The notes below the pieces were generated by a model, which saw only the letters and a list, made by a program, of their open reading frames with translations, was not told the origin of the DNA and ran no database searches. From positions 1-6,840 of the forward strand of contig SEHC01000104.1 in assembly GCA_004173415.1 (NCBI GenBank): a stretch of DNA of 6,840 nucleotides, given 5' to 3'. Below are positions 1-5,698 of this stretch, piece after piece; within the stretch, counting starts at the first letter, position 1; each line of letters starts with the position of its first letter. The position numbers and the translations under genes are program-made. The DNA is from Lysobacteraceae bacterium. GTDB taxonomy: Bacteria > Pseudomonadota > Gammaproteobacteria > Xanthomonadales > Xanthomonadaceae.

Positions 1-546
1 CAAGTGAAGCCCTTCACCGCCAATGCCTTCCACAACGGCAAGTTCGTCCAGGTTTCCGACACCGACCTGAAAGGCAACTGGTCCGTGCTGATCTTCATGC
101 CGGCCGCGTTCACCTTCAACTGCCCGACCGAAGTCGAAGACGCCGCCACCCACTACGCCGAGTTCCAGAAGGCCGGCGCAGAGGTCTACATCGTCACCAC
201 CGACACCCATTTCTCGCACAAGGTCTGGCACGAGACCTCGCCGGCGGTCGGCAAGGCCCAGTTCCCGCTGATCGGCGACCCGACCCACCAGCTGACCAAG
301 GCTTTCGACGTGCACATCGAAGAGGAAGGCCTGGCCCTGCGCGGCACCTTCATCATCAATCCCGAAGGCGTGATCAAGACCGCGGAAGTGCACGACAACG
401 CAATCGCCCGCGACATCAGCGAGACCCTGCGCAAGCTCAAGGCCGCCCGTTACGTCGCCGCGCACCCGGGCGAGGTCTGCCCGGCCAAGTGGAAGGAAGG
501 CGAGAAGACCCTGGCCCCGTCGCTGGACCTGGTCGGCAAGATCTAA
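1..546 (+). CDS. ahpC: Alkyl hydroperoxide reductase subunit C (2-Cys peroxiredoxin), 5' partial
   Basis: AhpC is a cytosolic typical 2-Cys peroxiredoxin that reduces hydrogen peroxide, organic hydroperoxides and peroxynitrite and is recycled by AhpF. The frame is open from base 1 (CAA GTG AAG, Gln-Val-Lys). The GTG at base 4 is an internal valine, because the family normally begins with about six residues (MSLINT-like) before this point. The 181 visible residues plus six give 187, the usual length. The peroxidatic cysteine is at bases 121-123 (Cys47 in family numbering) in the motif PAAFTFNCPTE, which keeps the Pro-x3-Thr-x2-Cys pattern. The resolving cysteine is at 478-480 (Cys166) in HPGEVCPAKW, and the C terminus LAPSLDLVGKI is typical. 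The substitutions around Cys47 (Met, Ala and Asn where enterobacteria have Tyr, Asp and Val) are, from memory, the Xanthomonas form. The promoter and any OxyR site lie outside the window. Confidence 0.98.
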   Translation, partial: QVKPFTANAFHNGKFVQVSDTDLKGNWSVLIFMPAAFTFNCPTEVEDAATHYAEFQKAGAEVYIVTTDTHFSHKVWHETSPAVGKAQFPLIGDPTHQLTKAFDVHIEEEGLALRGTFIINPEGVIKTAEVHDNAIARDISETLRKLKAARYVAAHPGEVCPAKWKEGEKTLAPSLDLVGKI

Positions 547-566
547 GCCGTTTTCACGCGACACCT

Positions 567-595
567 GGAATCCGGGCGCAAGCCGCCCGGATTCC
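567..595 (+). terminator. Perfect 12-bp hairpin downstream of ahpC
   Basis: GGAATCCGGGCG (567-578) and CGCCCGGATTCC (584-595) are exact reverse complements around a 5-nt loop (CAAGC), starting 20 nt after the ahpC stop. The sequence after the hairpin (TGTCCGGCGC) has no T-tract, so it is not a classic intrinsic terminator. More likely roles are a 3' end that protects ahpC mRNA from exonucleases, or a partial barrier that keeps ahpF expression below ahpC. The structure is seen in the sequence; the role is inferred. Confidence 0.6.
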
Positions 596-610
596 TGTCC
601 GGCGCAATGC

Positions 611-704
611 CGGATGCTTGCAATAGCGGCCCGGGCCGCACCGGTACCTGCTGGTCCCCTCCCCCGGCCGTCCTTCCGGCCCGGGCCGCTTCTGCAAGCC
701 TCCG
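611..704 (+). repeat. Long imperfect inverted repeat between ahpC and ahpF
   Basis: Bases 611-638 pair with 677-704 across 28 positions with only three mismatches (615/700, 623/692, 624/691). The inner block is a 13-bp GC-only stem (626-638 with 677-689), and the outer block is CGGATGCTTGCA against TGCAAGCCTCCG. The loop is 38 nt (639-676). The inner left arm is itself part of a 14-bp palindrome, GCGGCCCGGGCCGC (626-639), so other foldings are possible. The element ends 34 nt before the ahpF start. It could be an mRNA structure limiting readthrough or translation of ahpF, or a remnant of a dispersed palindromic repeat. Confidence 0.65.
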
Positions 705-726
705 ATACCCCTTCCAACCCTTTGCT

Positions 727-741
727 GGAGATGTCCTCGTG
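727..741 (+). promoter_or_regulatory. Ribosome binding site and GTG start of ahpF
   Basis: GGAG at 727-730 sits 8 nt before the GTG at 739-741. This site favours the GTG over the in-frame ATG at 607, which would add 44 residues without family resemblance (Pro/Ala-rich) and would place the inverted repeat of 611-704 inside the coding region. Confidence 0.8.
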
Positions 742-2340
742 CTCGATGCCACCCTCAAGACCCAGTTGCAGGCCTATCTGGAAAAGGTCGTCCGCCCGAT
801 CGAGATCGCCGCCTCGCTTGACGACAGCGAAAAATCCCGCGAGATGGAAGAGCTGCTGGGCGAACTGGTCCTGCTGTCCGACAAGATCACCCTGGTCGAA
901 CGACGCGATGCCGACGCACGCGCGCCCTCGTTCGCGCTCAACAGCCCGGGCCACGATATCCACCTGCGCTTCGCCGGCCTGCCGATGGGTCACGAGTTCA
1001 CCTCGCTGGTGCTGGCCCTGCTGCAGGTCGGCGGCCACCCTTCGAAGACCGCCCAGGACGTGATCGAACAGATCCGGGGGCTGCAAGGCCCGGCGCCCGA
1101 TGGCGTGCTGCGTTTCGAAACCTATTTCTCCCTGTCCTGCCAGAACTGCCCGGATGTGGTCCAGGCGCTGAACCTGATGGCGGTGCTGAACCCGAACATC
1201 CACCACGTCGCCATCGACGGGGCCCTGTTCCAGCAGGAAGTCGAAACGCGTCAGGTCATGGCCGTCCCCACCGTCTACCTCAACGGCGAAGTGTTCGGCC
1301 AGGGCCGCATGGACGTGGAACAGATCGTGGCCAGGCTGGATACCGGCGCGGCCGCGCGCGATGCGAAGAAGATCGCCGGCAAAGCACCCTTCGACGTGCT
1401 CGTGGTCGGCGGTGGCCCGGCCGGCGCGGCGGCGGCCATCTATGCAGCGCGCAAGGGCATCCGCACCGGCGTGGTCGCCGAGCGCTTCGGCGGCCAGGTG
1501 CTGGACACCATGGCGATCGAGAACTTCATCTCGGTGCAGGAAACCGAGGGCCCGAAACTGGCCGCCGCGCTGGAACAGCACGTGCGCCAGTACGAGGTCG
1601 ACATCATGAACCTGCAGCGCGCCGAGAAGCTGGTCCCGGGCGGCGAACTGATCGAAGTGCAACTGGCCAACGGCGCCTCGCTGAAGGGCAAGACCGTGAT
1701 CCTCACCACCGGCGCGCGCTGGAGGCAGATGAACGTGCCCGGCGAGGACCAATACCGCAACAAGGGCGTGGCCTATTGCCCGCACTGCGACGGCCCCCTG
1801 TTCAAGGGCAAGCGCGTGGCGGTGATCGGTGGCGGCAACTCCGGCGTGGAAGCGGCCATCGACCTGGCCGGCATCGTCAGCCACGTCACCCTGCTCGAAT
1901 TCGACCACCAGCTGCGCGCCGACGAGGTGCTGCAGCGCAAGCTGCGCAGCCTGGCCAACGTCCGGGTGATCACTTCGGCGATGACCACCGAGGTGACCGG
2001 CGATGGGCAGCGGGTCAACGGCCTGGTCTACCAGGACCGCGGCAATGGCGAGCAGCACGCGCTGGCCCTGGAAGGCATCTTCGTGCAGATCGGCCTGCTG
2101 CCGAACACCGAATGGCTGAAGGGCACGGTCGCGTTGTCGCCGCGCGGCGAGATCATCGTCGACGAACGCGGCCAGACCTCGGTGCCCGGCGTGTTCGCCG
2201 CCGGCGACGTGACCACGGTGCCGTACAAGCAGATCGTGATCGCGATGGGCGAAGGTTCCAAGGCCGCGCTCAGCGCGTTCGACCACCTGATCCGCACTTC
2301 GGCACCGGCCGCCGAGGCGGCCGAAGCCAAGGCCGCCTGA
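739..2340 (+). CDS. ahpF: Alkyl hydroperoxide reductase subunit F (NADH:peroxiredoxin disulfide reductase)
   Basis: AhpF passes electrons from NADH through FAD and two redox disulfides to AhpC. The GTG start (V-L-D-A-T-L-K) gives 533 aa, close to family length (521 in E. coli, about 530 in Xanthomonas). The N-terminal region of about 200 residues is the double thioredoxin-fold domain, with its redox pair at Cys134 and Cys137 in LSCQNCPD. The thioredoxin reductase-like part follows: FAD dinucleotide-binding motif VVGGGPAG (about 222-229), active disulfide Cys347-Pro-His-Cys350 in AYCPHCDG, NADH-binding motif VIGGGNSGVEAA (362-373), and the second FAD motif GVFAAGD (484-490). All expected catalytic residues are present. 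The last dozen residues (APAAEAAEAKAA) form a short Ala/Glu-rich tail beyond the usual end. The gene lies 192 nt after ahpC and 84 nt before oxyR. From memory, ahpF and oxyR are co-transcribed in Xanthomonas while ahpC is largely monocistronic; the hairpins in the spacer would fit that. Confidence 0.97.
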   Translation: MLDATLKTQLQAYLEKVVRPIEIAASLDDSEKSREMEELLGELVLLSDKITLVERRDADARAPSFALNSPGHDIHLRFAGLPMGHEFTSLVLALLQVGGHPSKTAQDVIEQIRGLQGPAPDGVLRFETYFSLSCQNCPDVVQALNLMAVLNPNIHHVAIDGALFQQEVETRQVMAVPTVYLNGEVFGQGRMDVEQIVARLDTGAAARDAKKIAGKAPFDVLVVGGGPAGAAAAIYAARKGIRTGVVAERFGGQVLDTMAIENFISVQETEGPKLAAALEQHVRQYEVDIMNLQRAEKLVPGGELIEVQLANGASLKGKTVILTTGARWRQMNVPGEDQYRNKGVAYCPHCDGPLFKGKRVAVIGGGNSGVEAAIDLAGIVSHVTLLEFDHQLRADEVLQRKLRSLANVRVITSAMTTEVTGDGQRVNGLVYQDRGNGEQHALALEGIFVQIGLLPNTEWLKGTVALSPRGEIIVDERGQTSVPGVFAAGDVTTVPYKQIVIAMGEGSKAALSAFDHLIRTSAPAAEAAEAKAA

Positions 2341-2363
2341 CCGCCGCTTCCCGCGCCACCCGA

Positions 2364-2387
2364 CCGCCACCGGCCCGCCGGTGGAGG
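2364..2387 (+). terminator. Short GC-rich hairpin in the ahpF-oxyR spacer
   Basis: CCACCGGC (2367-2374) pairs with GCCGGTGG (2377-2384), and two further pairs follow beyond one mismatch. The tail is only weakly T-rich (AGGTTCCTTTCC). It begins 26 nt after the ahpF stop and ends 38 nt before the oxyR start. It may be a partial terminator or attenuator that lowers OxyR relative to AhpF. The geometry makes a strong terminator unlikely. Confidence 0.4.
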
Positions 2388-2424
2388 TTCCTTTCCGGCC
2401 GCTGTTTGGAAGTATCCTCGACCC

Positions 2425-3414
2425 ATGAACCTGCGCGACCTCAAGTACCTGCTGGCCCTCGCCGACCACAAGCATTTCGGTCGCGCGGCGGCGGCGTGCT
2501 TCGTCAGCCAGCCCACGCTTTCCACCCAGATCAAGAAGCTGGAGGAGGAACTGGGCGTGTCGCTGGTGGAGCGGGCGCCGCGCAAGGTCATGCTGACCCC
2601 GGCCGGGCTCGCCGCGGCCGAACGCGCGCGGCGCATCGTGGCCGAAGTCGAGCAGATGAAGGAAGCCGCGCGGCGCAGCCAGGACCCCGAGGCCGGCAGC
2701 GTGCGCCTGGGTCTTTTCCCTACCCTGGGACCCTATCTGCTGCCGCACGTTATTCCCCGCATCCGCGCCCGCTTCCCCAACCTGGAACTGCTGCTGGTGG
2801 AGGAGAAGAGCGATGTGCTGCTGTCGCGCCTGCACGATGGCAAGCTCGATGCGGCCTTGCTGGCCCTGCCGGTGCACGACGAGCAGCTGCACAGCCAGTT
2901 CCTGTTCGAGGAACCGTTCGTGCTGGCCGTGCCCGAACACCACCCGTTGGCCGCGCGCGGTTCGCTGGGATTGTCCGAACTCAACGACCAGAAGCTGCTG
3001 CTGCTCGAGGACGGGCATTGCCTGCGCGAGCAGGCCCTGGAGGTGTGCAGGCTGTCCGGGGCCAACGAGAAGTCGGAGTTCCGCGCCACCAGCCTGGAAA
3101 CCCTCAGGCAGATGGTGGCGGCCAACGGCGGCATCACCCTGTTGCCGATCCTGGCGACCAAGCCCCCCGTGGCGCAGTCGCAGGACATCCAGCTGATCAG
3201 CTTCAGCGATTCGCACCCCAGCCGCCGGATCGCCATGCTGTGGCGCAGGAGCTCGGCCATGTCCGATTTCCTGCTGCAACTGGCCGGGCTGTTCTCGGCG
3301 CTGCCACCCGGACTGCTTACCCCGGGGGCCTACGCGCCGGCCGCGGCCGCGGCCGCGGCCCGGTCCCGGGCCCTGGAAGGCCCGGCGCCCCAGGCAGCCG
3401 CGCCACCGGCTTGA
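2425..3414 (+). CDS. oxyR: Hydrogen peroxide-sensing LysR-type regulator OxyR
   Basis: OxyR is a cytosolic tetrameric transcription factor that activates peroxide-defence genes, including ahpCF and catalase, when a disulfide forms between two cysteines. Residues 1-60 or so are the LysR winged helix-turn-helix, opening MNLRDLKYLLALADHKHFGR and including VSQPTLSTQIKKLEEELGV. The co-inducer domain contains LEDGHCLREQALEVC, and the cysteines fall at residues 199 and 208, the exact numbering of the E. coli sensor pair. His198 and Arg201 are kept, and residue 202 is Glu where E. coli has Asp. FRATSLETLRQMVAA and GITLLPILA are also characteristic. The ATG has a GGAAG at 2408-2412, a rather long 12 nt upstream. 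The protein is 329 aa against 305 in E. coli. The excess is an Ala/Pro-rich C-terminal tail from about residue 300, with no counterpart in the E. coli protein. Confidence 0.97.
   Translation: MNLRDLKYLLALADHKHFGRAAAACFVSQPTLSTQIKKLEEELGVSLVERAPRKVMLTPAGLAAAERARRIVAEVEQMKEAARRSQDPEAGSVRLGLFPTLGPYLLPHVIPRIRARFPNLELLLVEEKSDVLLSRLHDGKLDAALLALPVHDEQLHSQFLFEEPFVLAVPEHHPLAARGSLGLSELNDQKLLLLEDGHCLREQALEVCRLSGANEKSEFRATSLETLRQMVAANGGITLLPILATKPPVAQSQDIQLISFSDSHPSRRIAMLWRRSSAMSDFLLQLAGLFSALPPGLLTPGAYAPAAAAAAARSRALEGPAPQAAAPPA
3339..3361 (+). repeat. GGCCGC hexanucleotide tandem repeat in the oxyR 3' end
   Basis: Three full GGCCGC units (3339-3344, 3345-3350, 3351-3356) and a partial fourth lie inside oxyR and encode most of a run of seven alanines in the C-terminal tail. 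Gain or loss of one unit adds or removes two alanines without shifting the frame. Confidence 0.7.
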
Positions 3415-3439
3415 ACCCGCCGCGCTTCCGGGCTACGGT
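3411..3439 (+). promoter_or_regulatory. Weak candidate sigma-70 promoter for rnk
   Basis: TTGAAC (3411-3416, overlapping the oxyR stop) and TACGGT (3434-3439) are separated by exactly 17 nt. They match 4/6 and 3/6 positions of the E. coli consensus. If used, transcription would begin near 3446 and place the hairpin of 3459-3486 in the rnk leader. The boxes are weak and could be chance in GC-rich DNA. Confidence 0.25.
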
Positions 3440-3458
3440 AAGCCCACAAGCAGAAACG

Positions 3459-3496
3459 ATGGGCGGCGCGGCAACGCGGCGCCCATTTTCCTTTTC
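3459..3496 (+). terminator. Intrinsic terminator after oxyR
   Basis: ATGGGCG (3459-3465) pairs with CGCCCAT (3480-3486). After one G-G mismatch, CGCG (3467-3470) pairs with CGCG (3475-3478), closing a GCAA tetraloop (3471-3474). The pyrimidine tract TTTCCTTTTC (3487-3496) with seven Ts follows directly. This is the best rho-independent terminator in the window and should end the ahpF-oxyR transcript. It stops only 24 nt before the rnk ATG, so any rnk transcript starting upstream must pass through it. Confidence 0.8.
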
Positions 3497-3520
3497 GCCC
3501 CCAAACCACCGGAAACCCCC

Positions 3521-3952
3521 ATGAACGCACAGAAGCTCAGCGGCCTGCCGCCCTCGATCATCGTCTCCAGCCGCGACTTCGATCGCCTGGAACAACTGCT
3601 GGATTCACCGGCCCTGCGGCGCCTGCCGGCGGCGATCGCGCTGATGGAAGAACTCAAGCGCGCCACCGTCCTGCCCCCCGACGAAATTCCCGATGGCGTG
3701 GTCACCATGCACTCCACGGTCGAGTGCGACGACGAACTCACCGGCGAGCATCACCGCCTGACCCTGGTCTACCCCCACGAGGCCAATGTCGACAGCGGCC
3801 ACGTCTCCATCCTCAGCCCCGTCGGCACCGCCCTGCTGGGCCTGTCGATCGGGCAGACGATCGACTGGAACGCCCCCGGCGGCCGCCAGTTGCGCCTGCA
3901 CGTGACCCGGATCCGCTACCAGCCCGAAGCCAGCGGCAAGTTCCACCGCTGA
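3521..3952 (+). CDS. rnk: Rnk-family regulator of nucleoside diphosphate kinase (GreA/GreB-like)
   Basis: Rnk proteins bind RNA polymerase near the secondary channel, like GreA and GreB but without strong transcript-cleavage stimulation. The name comes from an effect on nucleoside diphosphate kinase levels. The 143-aa product aligns along its length with E. coli Rnk (136 aa). The short N-terminal helical part (about 10-50, with SSRDFDRLEQLLDSP) matches the Rnk mini coiled coil. PDGVVTMHSTV (57-67), LVYPHEAN (82-89), SPVGTALLGLSIGQ (99-112) and the late YQPEASG are hallmark segments of the GreA/GreB C-terminal domain. The ATG has GGAAA at 3511-3515 as a plausible ribosome site. The gene follows the oxyR terminator and precedes tal by 56 nt, so it may be transcribed with tal. 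Its link to peroxide defence is only positional. Confidence 0.93.
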   Translation: MNAQKLSGLPPSIIVSSRDFDRLEQLLDSPALRRLPAAIALMEELKRATVLPPDEIPDGVVTMHSTVECDDELTGEHHRLTLVYPHEANVDSGHVSILSPVGTALLGLSIGQTIDWNAPGGRQLRLHVTRIRYQPEASGKFHR

Positions 3953-4008
3953 GCGTCGCGGCGGCGCTCGACGCGCCCCCAGATTCCCCTCCACCAAAGA
4001 GACACTCG

Positions 4009-4986
4009 ATGAGCCCTGCCGACACCCGCTCCAAGCTCGCCCAACTCAGGGAAATGTCCGTGGTCGTCGCCGACACCGGCGATTTCGAAGCGGTCAGGCG
4101 CCTGCGTCCGGTCGACTGCACCACCAACCCGACCCTGGTGCGCAAGGCGCTGGACCTGCCGGCCTACGCTGAGGCCATCGAGCGGCAGCTGGCATGGGCC
4201 CGCGGCCAGGGCGACGATCCCGACGCCCTGGTGGAAGAAGTCGTTGACCTGCTGACCATCGAGGTGGGCGCGGCCCTGGCCGAGCTGATCCCGGGCCGGG
4301 TCTCGACCGAGGTCGACGCCGACCTGGCCCACGACACCGAGGCCACGGTGCGCAAGGCGCATCGCTTCATCGAACTGTACGCACAGCGCGGCCTGGGCCG
4401 CGACCGCGTGCTGATCAAGGTCGCCGCCACCTGGGAAGGCGTCGAGGCGGCGCGGATCCTGCAGCGCGACGGCATCGACTGCAACCTCACCCTGATCTTC
4501 AACCGCACCCAGGCACTGGCCTGCTCCGAGGCCGGCGCGTTCCTGATCTCGCCGTTCGTGGGCCGGATCCTCGACTGGCATGTCGCGCGTGGGGAGGTCC
4601 CGGCTGATATCGATTCCGACCCGGGCGTGGCCTTCGTGCGCGGCGTGTATGCCGAATTCAAGCGCCGCGGCTCGCCCACCGTGGTCATGGGCGCCTCCTT
4701 CCGCTCCATCGCGCAGATCGAAGCGCTGGCCGGCTGCGACCGGCTGACAATTTCGCCGGACCTGCTGGAGAAACTGGAAACCGAAACCGGCGCCCTGCCC
4801 CGCAGGCTGACGCCCTTGTCCGCCGAAGCCGGCAGCCACGAGCCCATCGATGCGGCCCGGTTCGCAGCCGACCTGGCCGCCGATCCGATGGCCACCGAGA
4901 AGCTGGCCGACGGGGTCGCCGCGTTCGCCAAGGACCTTGCCGGCCTGCGCCAGACCATCCGCGAGCGGCTGTCAGCGTACGCGTGA
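4009..4986 (+). CDS. tal: Transaldolase
   Basis: Transaldolase moves a dihydroxyacetone unit from sedoheptulose 7-phosphate to glyceraldehyde 3-phosphate, giving erythrose 4-phosphate and fructose 6-phosphate, in the cytosolic non-oxidative pentose phosphate pathway. The 325-aa product resembles E. coli TalB (317 aa) with a constant offset of five residues over the active site: Asp22 in VVVADTGD, Asn and Thr in DCTTNPTL, Glu101 in GRVSTEVDA, the Schiff-base Lys137 in VLIKVAATW, CNLTLIF, and FLISPFVGRILDW. VVMGASFRS and AGCDRLTISP follow. It is the classical TalB-type subfamily, not the short one. VAATW replaces the E. coli LASTW next to the lysine. The ATG at 4009 is chosen because family resemblance begins there and AAAGAGA (3996-4002) lies just upstream; the in-frame extension back to 3724 overlaps rnk and is spurious. 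Its last four bases overlap the next gene. Confidence 0.96.
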   Translation: MSPADTRSKLAQLREMSVVVADTGDFEAVRRLRPVDCTTNPTLVRKALDLPAYAEAIERQLAWARGQGDDPDALVEEVVDLLTIEVGAALAELIPGRVSTEVDADLAHDTEATVRKAHRFIELYAQRGLGRDRVLIKVAATWEGVEAARILQRDGIDCNLTLIFNRTQALACSEAGAFLISPFVGRILDWHVARGEVPADIDSDPGVAFVRGVYAEFKRRGSPTVVMGASFRSIAQIEALAGCDRLTISPDLLEKLETETGALPRRLTPLSAEAGSHEPIDAARFAADLAADPMATEKLADGVAAFAKDLAGLRQTIRERLSAYA

Positions 4987-5624
4987 ACCTGCGCGACTTC
5001 CTCATCGGCTGTGCGCTGCTGGGCGCGCTGGGCTGGTGGATTTCCTCGGCCGGCTCGCGCGGTGAAGAGGTGGCGGACGCGGCGGTGGCCAGACCCGGCT
5101 GTCCGCTGCCGCCGGCAGTAGCCAGCGGCGAGCCGCCGTTGCAGAGCGACGTGCCTGGCGGCCTGTCGCCCTTCGTGCTGGACGCAGCCAGCCTGCGCCC
5201 GCTGGCCGGCTTCAGCATCGAGGCGAGGGTCCTGTCGCGCGAGGACTACCGCATCGGCCGCGAAGCCGACCTTTCTCCCACCGACCTGGCGCTGGGCTGG
5301 CAGCGGATGGCCGAGGACGGGGTCCTGTCCGGGCTGGAGGTCAGCCAGTCCTCGCGCTGGTACAGATACCGCTGGCGGGACCAGCCGCCGCTGCCACCCC
5401 GCGAGATCGCGCGCAGCAGCGCCAACATGCACATGATCCCGGCCAGCGCGGCGGTCGCCGAGGCGCTGGCTGGCGTGGAGCAGGGCGACGAGGTGCGCAT
5501 CGACGGCTGGCTGGTCGAGGCCTCGACGACCGACGGATGGCGCTGGCGCAGCTCGACCACCCGCACCGACACCGGCGGCGGTTCCTGCGAAGTCGTGTAC
5601 GTGTGCTCGCTGCAAAGGCGCTGA
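4983..5624 (+). CDS. Membrane-anchored protein of unknown function, coupled to tal
   Basis: I cannot assign a function to this 213-aa protein. It starts at a GTG that overlaps the tal TGA (GTGA), which suggests translational coupling. Residues 6-23 (FLIGCALLGALGWWISSA) form one hydrophobic segment with little positive charge before it, so it is probably an uncleaved N-terminal anchor or a weak signal peptide. A variable linker rich in Ala, Pro and Gly follows to about residue 70. The C-terminal half looks like a globular domain: LALGWQRMAEDG, SQSSRWYRYRW, SSANMHMIPAS (145-155), then GDEVRIDGWLVEA and DGWRWRSSTTRTDTGGGSCE (184-203). The His in NMHMIPA (150), Trp186/Trp188 and the pair Cys202/Cys208 stand out. 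I have an impression of similar C-terminal segments in uncharacterised proteobacterial proteins, but no named family. Base composition matches the neighbours, so it is a resident gene. Confidence 0.85.
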   Translation: MNLRDFLIGCALLGALGWWISSAGSRGEEVADAAVARPGCPLPPAVASGEPPLQSDVPGGLSPFVLDAASLRPLAGFSIEARVLSREDYRIGREADLSPTDLALGWQRMAEDGVLSGLEVSQSSRWYRYRWRDQPPLPPREIARSSANMHMIPASAAVAEALAGVEQGDEVRIDGWLVEASTTDGWRWRSSTTRTDTGGGSCEVVYVCSLQRR

Positions 5625-5666
5625 AGCCGGACTGCCTTCGCAAGCGGCTTCAGCAAGCGGCTTGCG
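5620..5666. repeat. Overlapping inverted and direct repeats between the convergent genes
   Basis: GCTGAAGCCG (5620-5629) and CGGCTTCAGC (5645-5654) are perfect 10-bp inverted arms with a 15-nt loop, and the left arm covers the stop codon of the 213-aa protein. A second pairing, CGCAAGC (5639-5645) with GCTTGCG (5660-5666), shares a base with the first and would compete with it. GCAAGCGGCTT also occurs twice (5640-5650 and 5653-5663). There is no T-tract on either strand, so a terminator role for the two converging genes is possible but unproven. Confidence 0.5.
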
Positions 5667-5698
5667 GCGGCCGCTGCGTGGACAGCGAGGCCCAGGAC

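Noticed and set aside
607..738. A 44-residue N-terminal extension of AhpF from an ATG at 607
   Set aside because: AhpF family similarity begins at V-L-D-A-T-L-K, a good GGAG lies before the GTG at 739, and the extension would run through the inverted repeat.
547..738. An OxyR-binding site (repeated ATAG/CTAT elements) upstream of ahpF
   Set aside because: Only a single ATAG (623-626) is present, with no correctly spaced partner half-sites, so no operator can be claimed.
1776..3524. A 582-codon open frame on the plus strand across ahpF, oxyR and the spacer
   Set aside because: It is an Arg/Gly/Pro-rich shadow frame of GC-rich genes that overlaps two confidently identified proteins and matches no family pattern.
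3953..3974. A 6-bp inverted repeat just after rnk
   Set aside because: Short arms (GCGTCG/CGACGC), a 10-nt loop and no T-tract are expected by chance at this GC content.
3724..4008. An N-terminal extension of transaldolase upstream of 4009
   Set aside because: It overlaps rnk in another frame and has shadow-like Arg/Pro composition; the ATG at 4009 gives the family length.
4983..5015. Lipobox-like L-I-G-C at residues 7-10 of the 213-aa protein
   Set aside because: The cysteine lies before most of the hydrophobic stretch and only nine residues from the start, so the segment cannot work as a lipoprotein signal.
4164..5615. A 483-codon open frame on the minus strand opposite tal and the 213-aa gene
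   Set aside because: Its product is low-complexity Arg/Ser/Ala-rich sequence typical of an antisense shadow, while the plus strand encodes a clear transaldolase.
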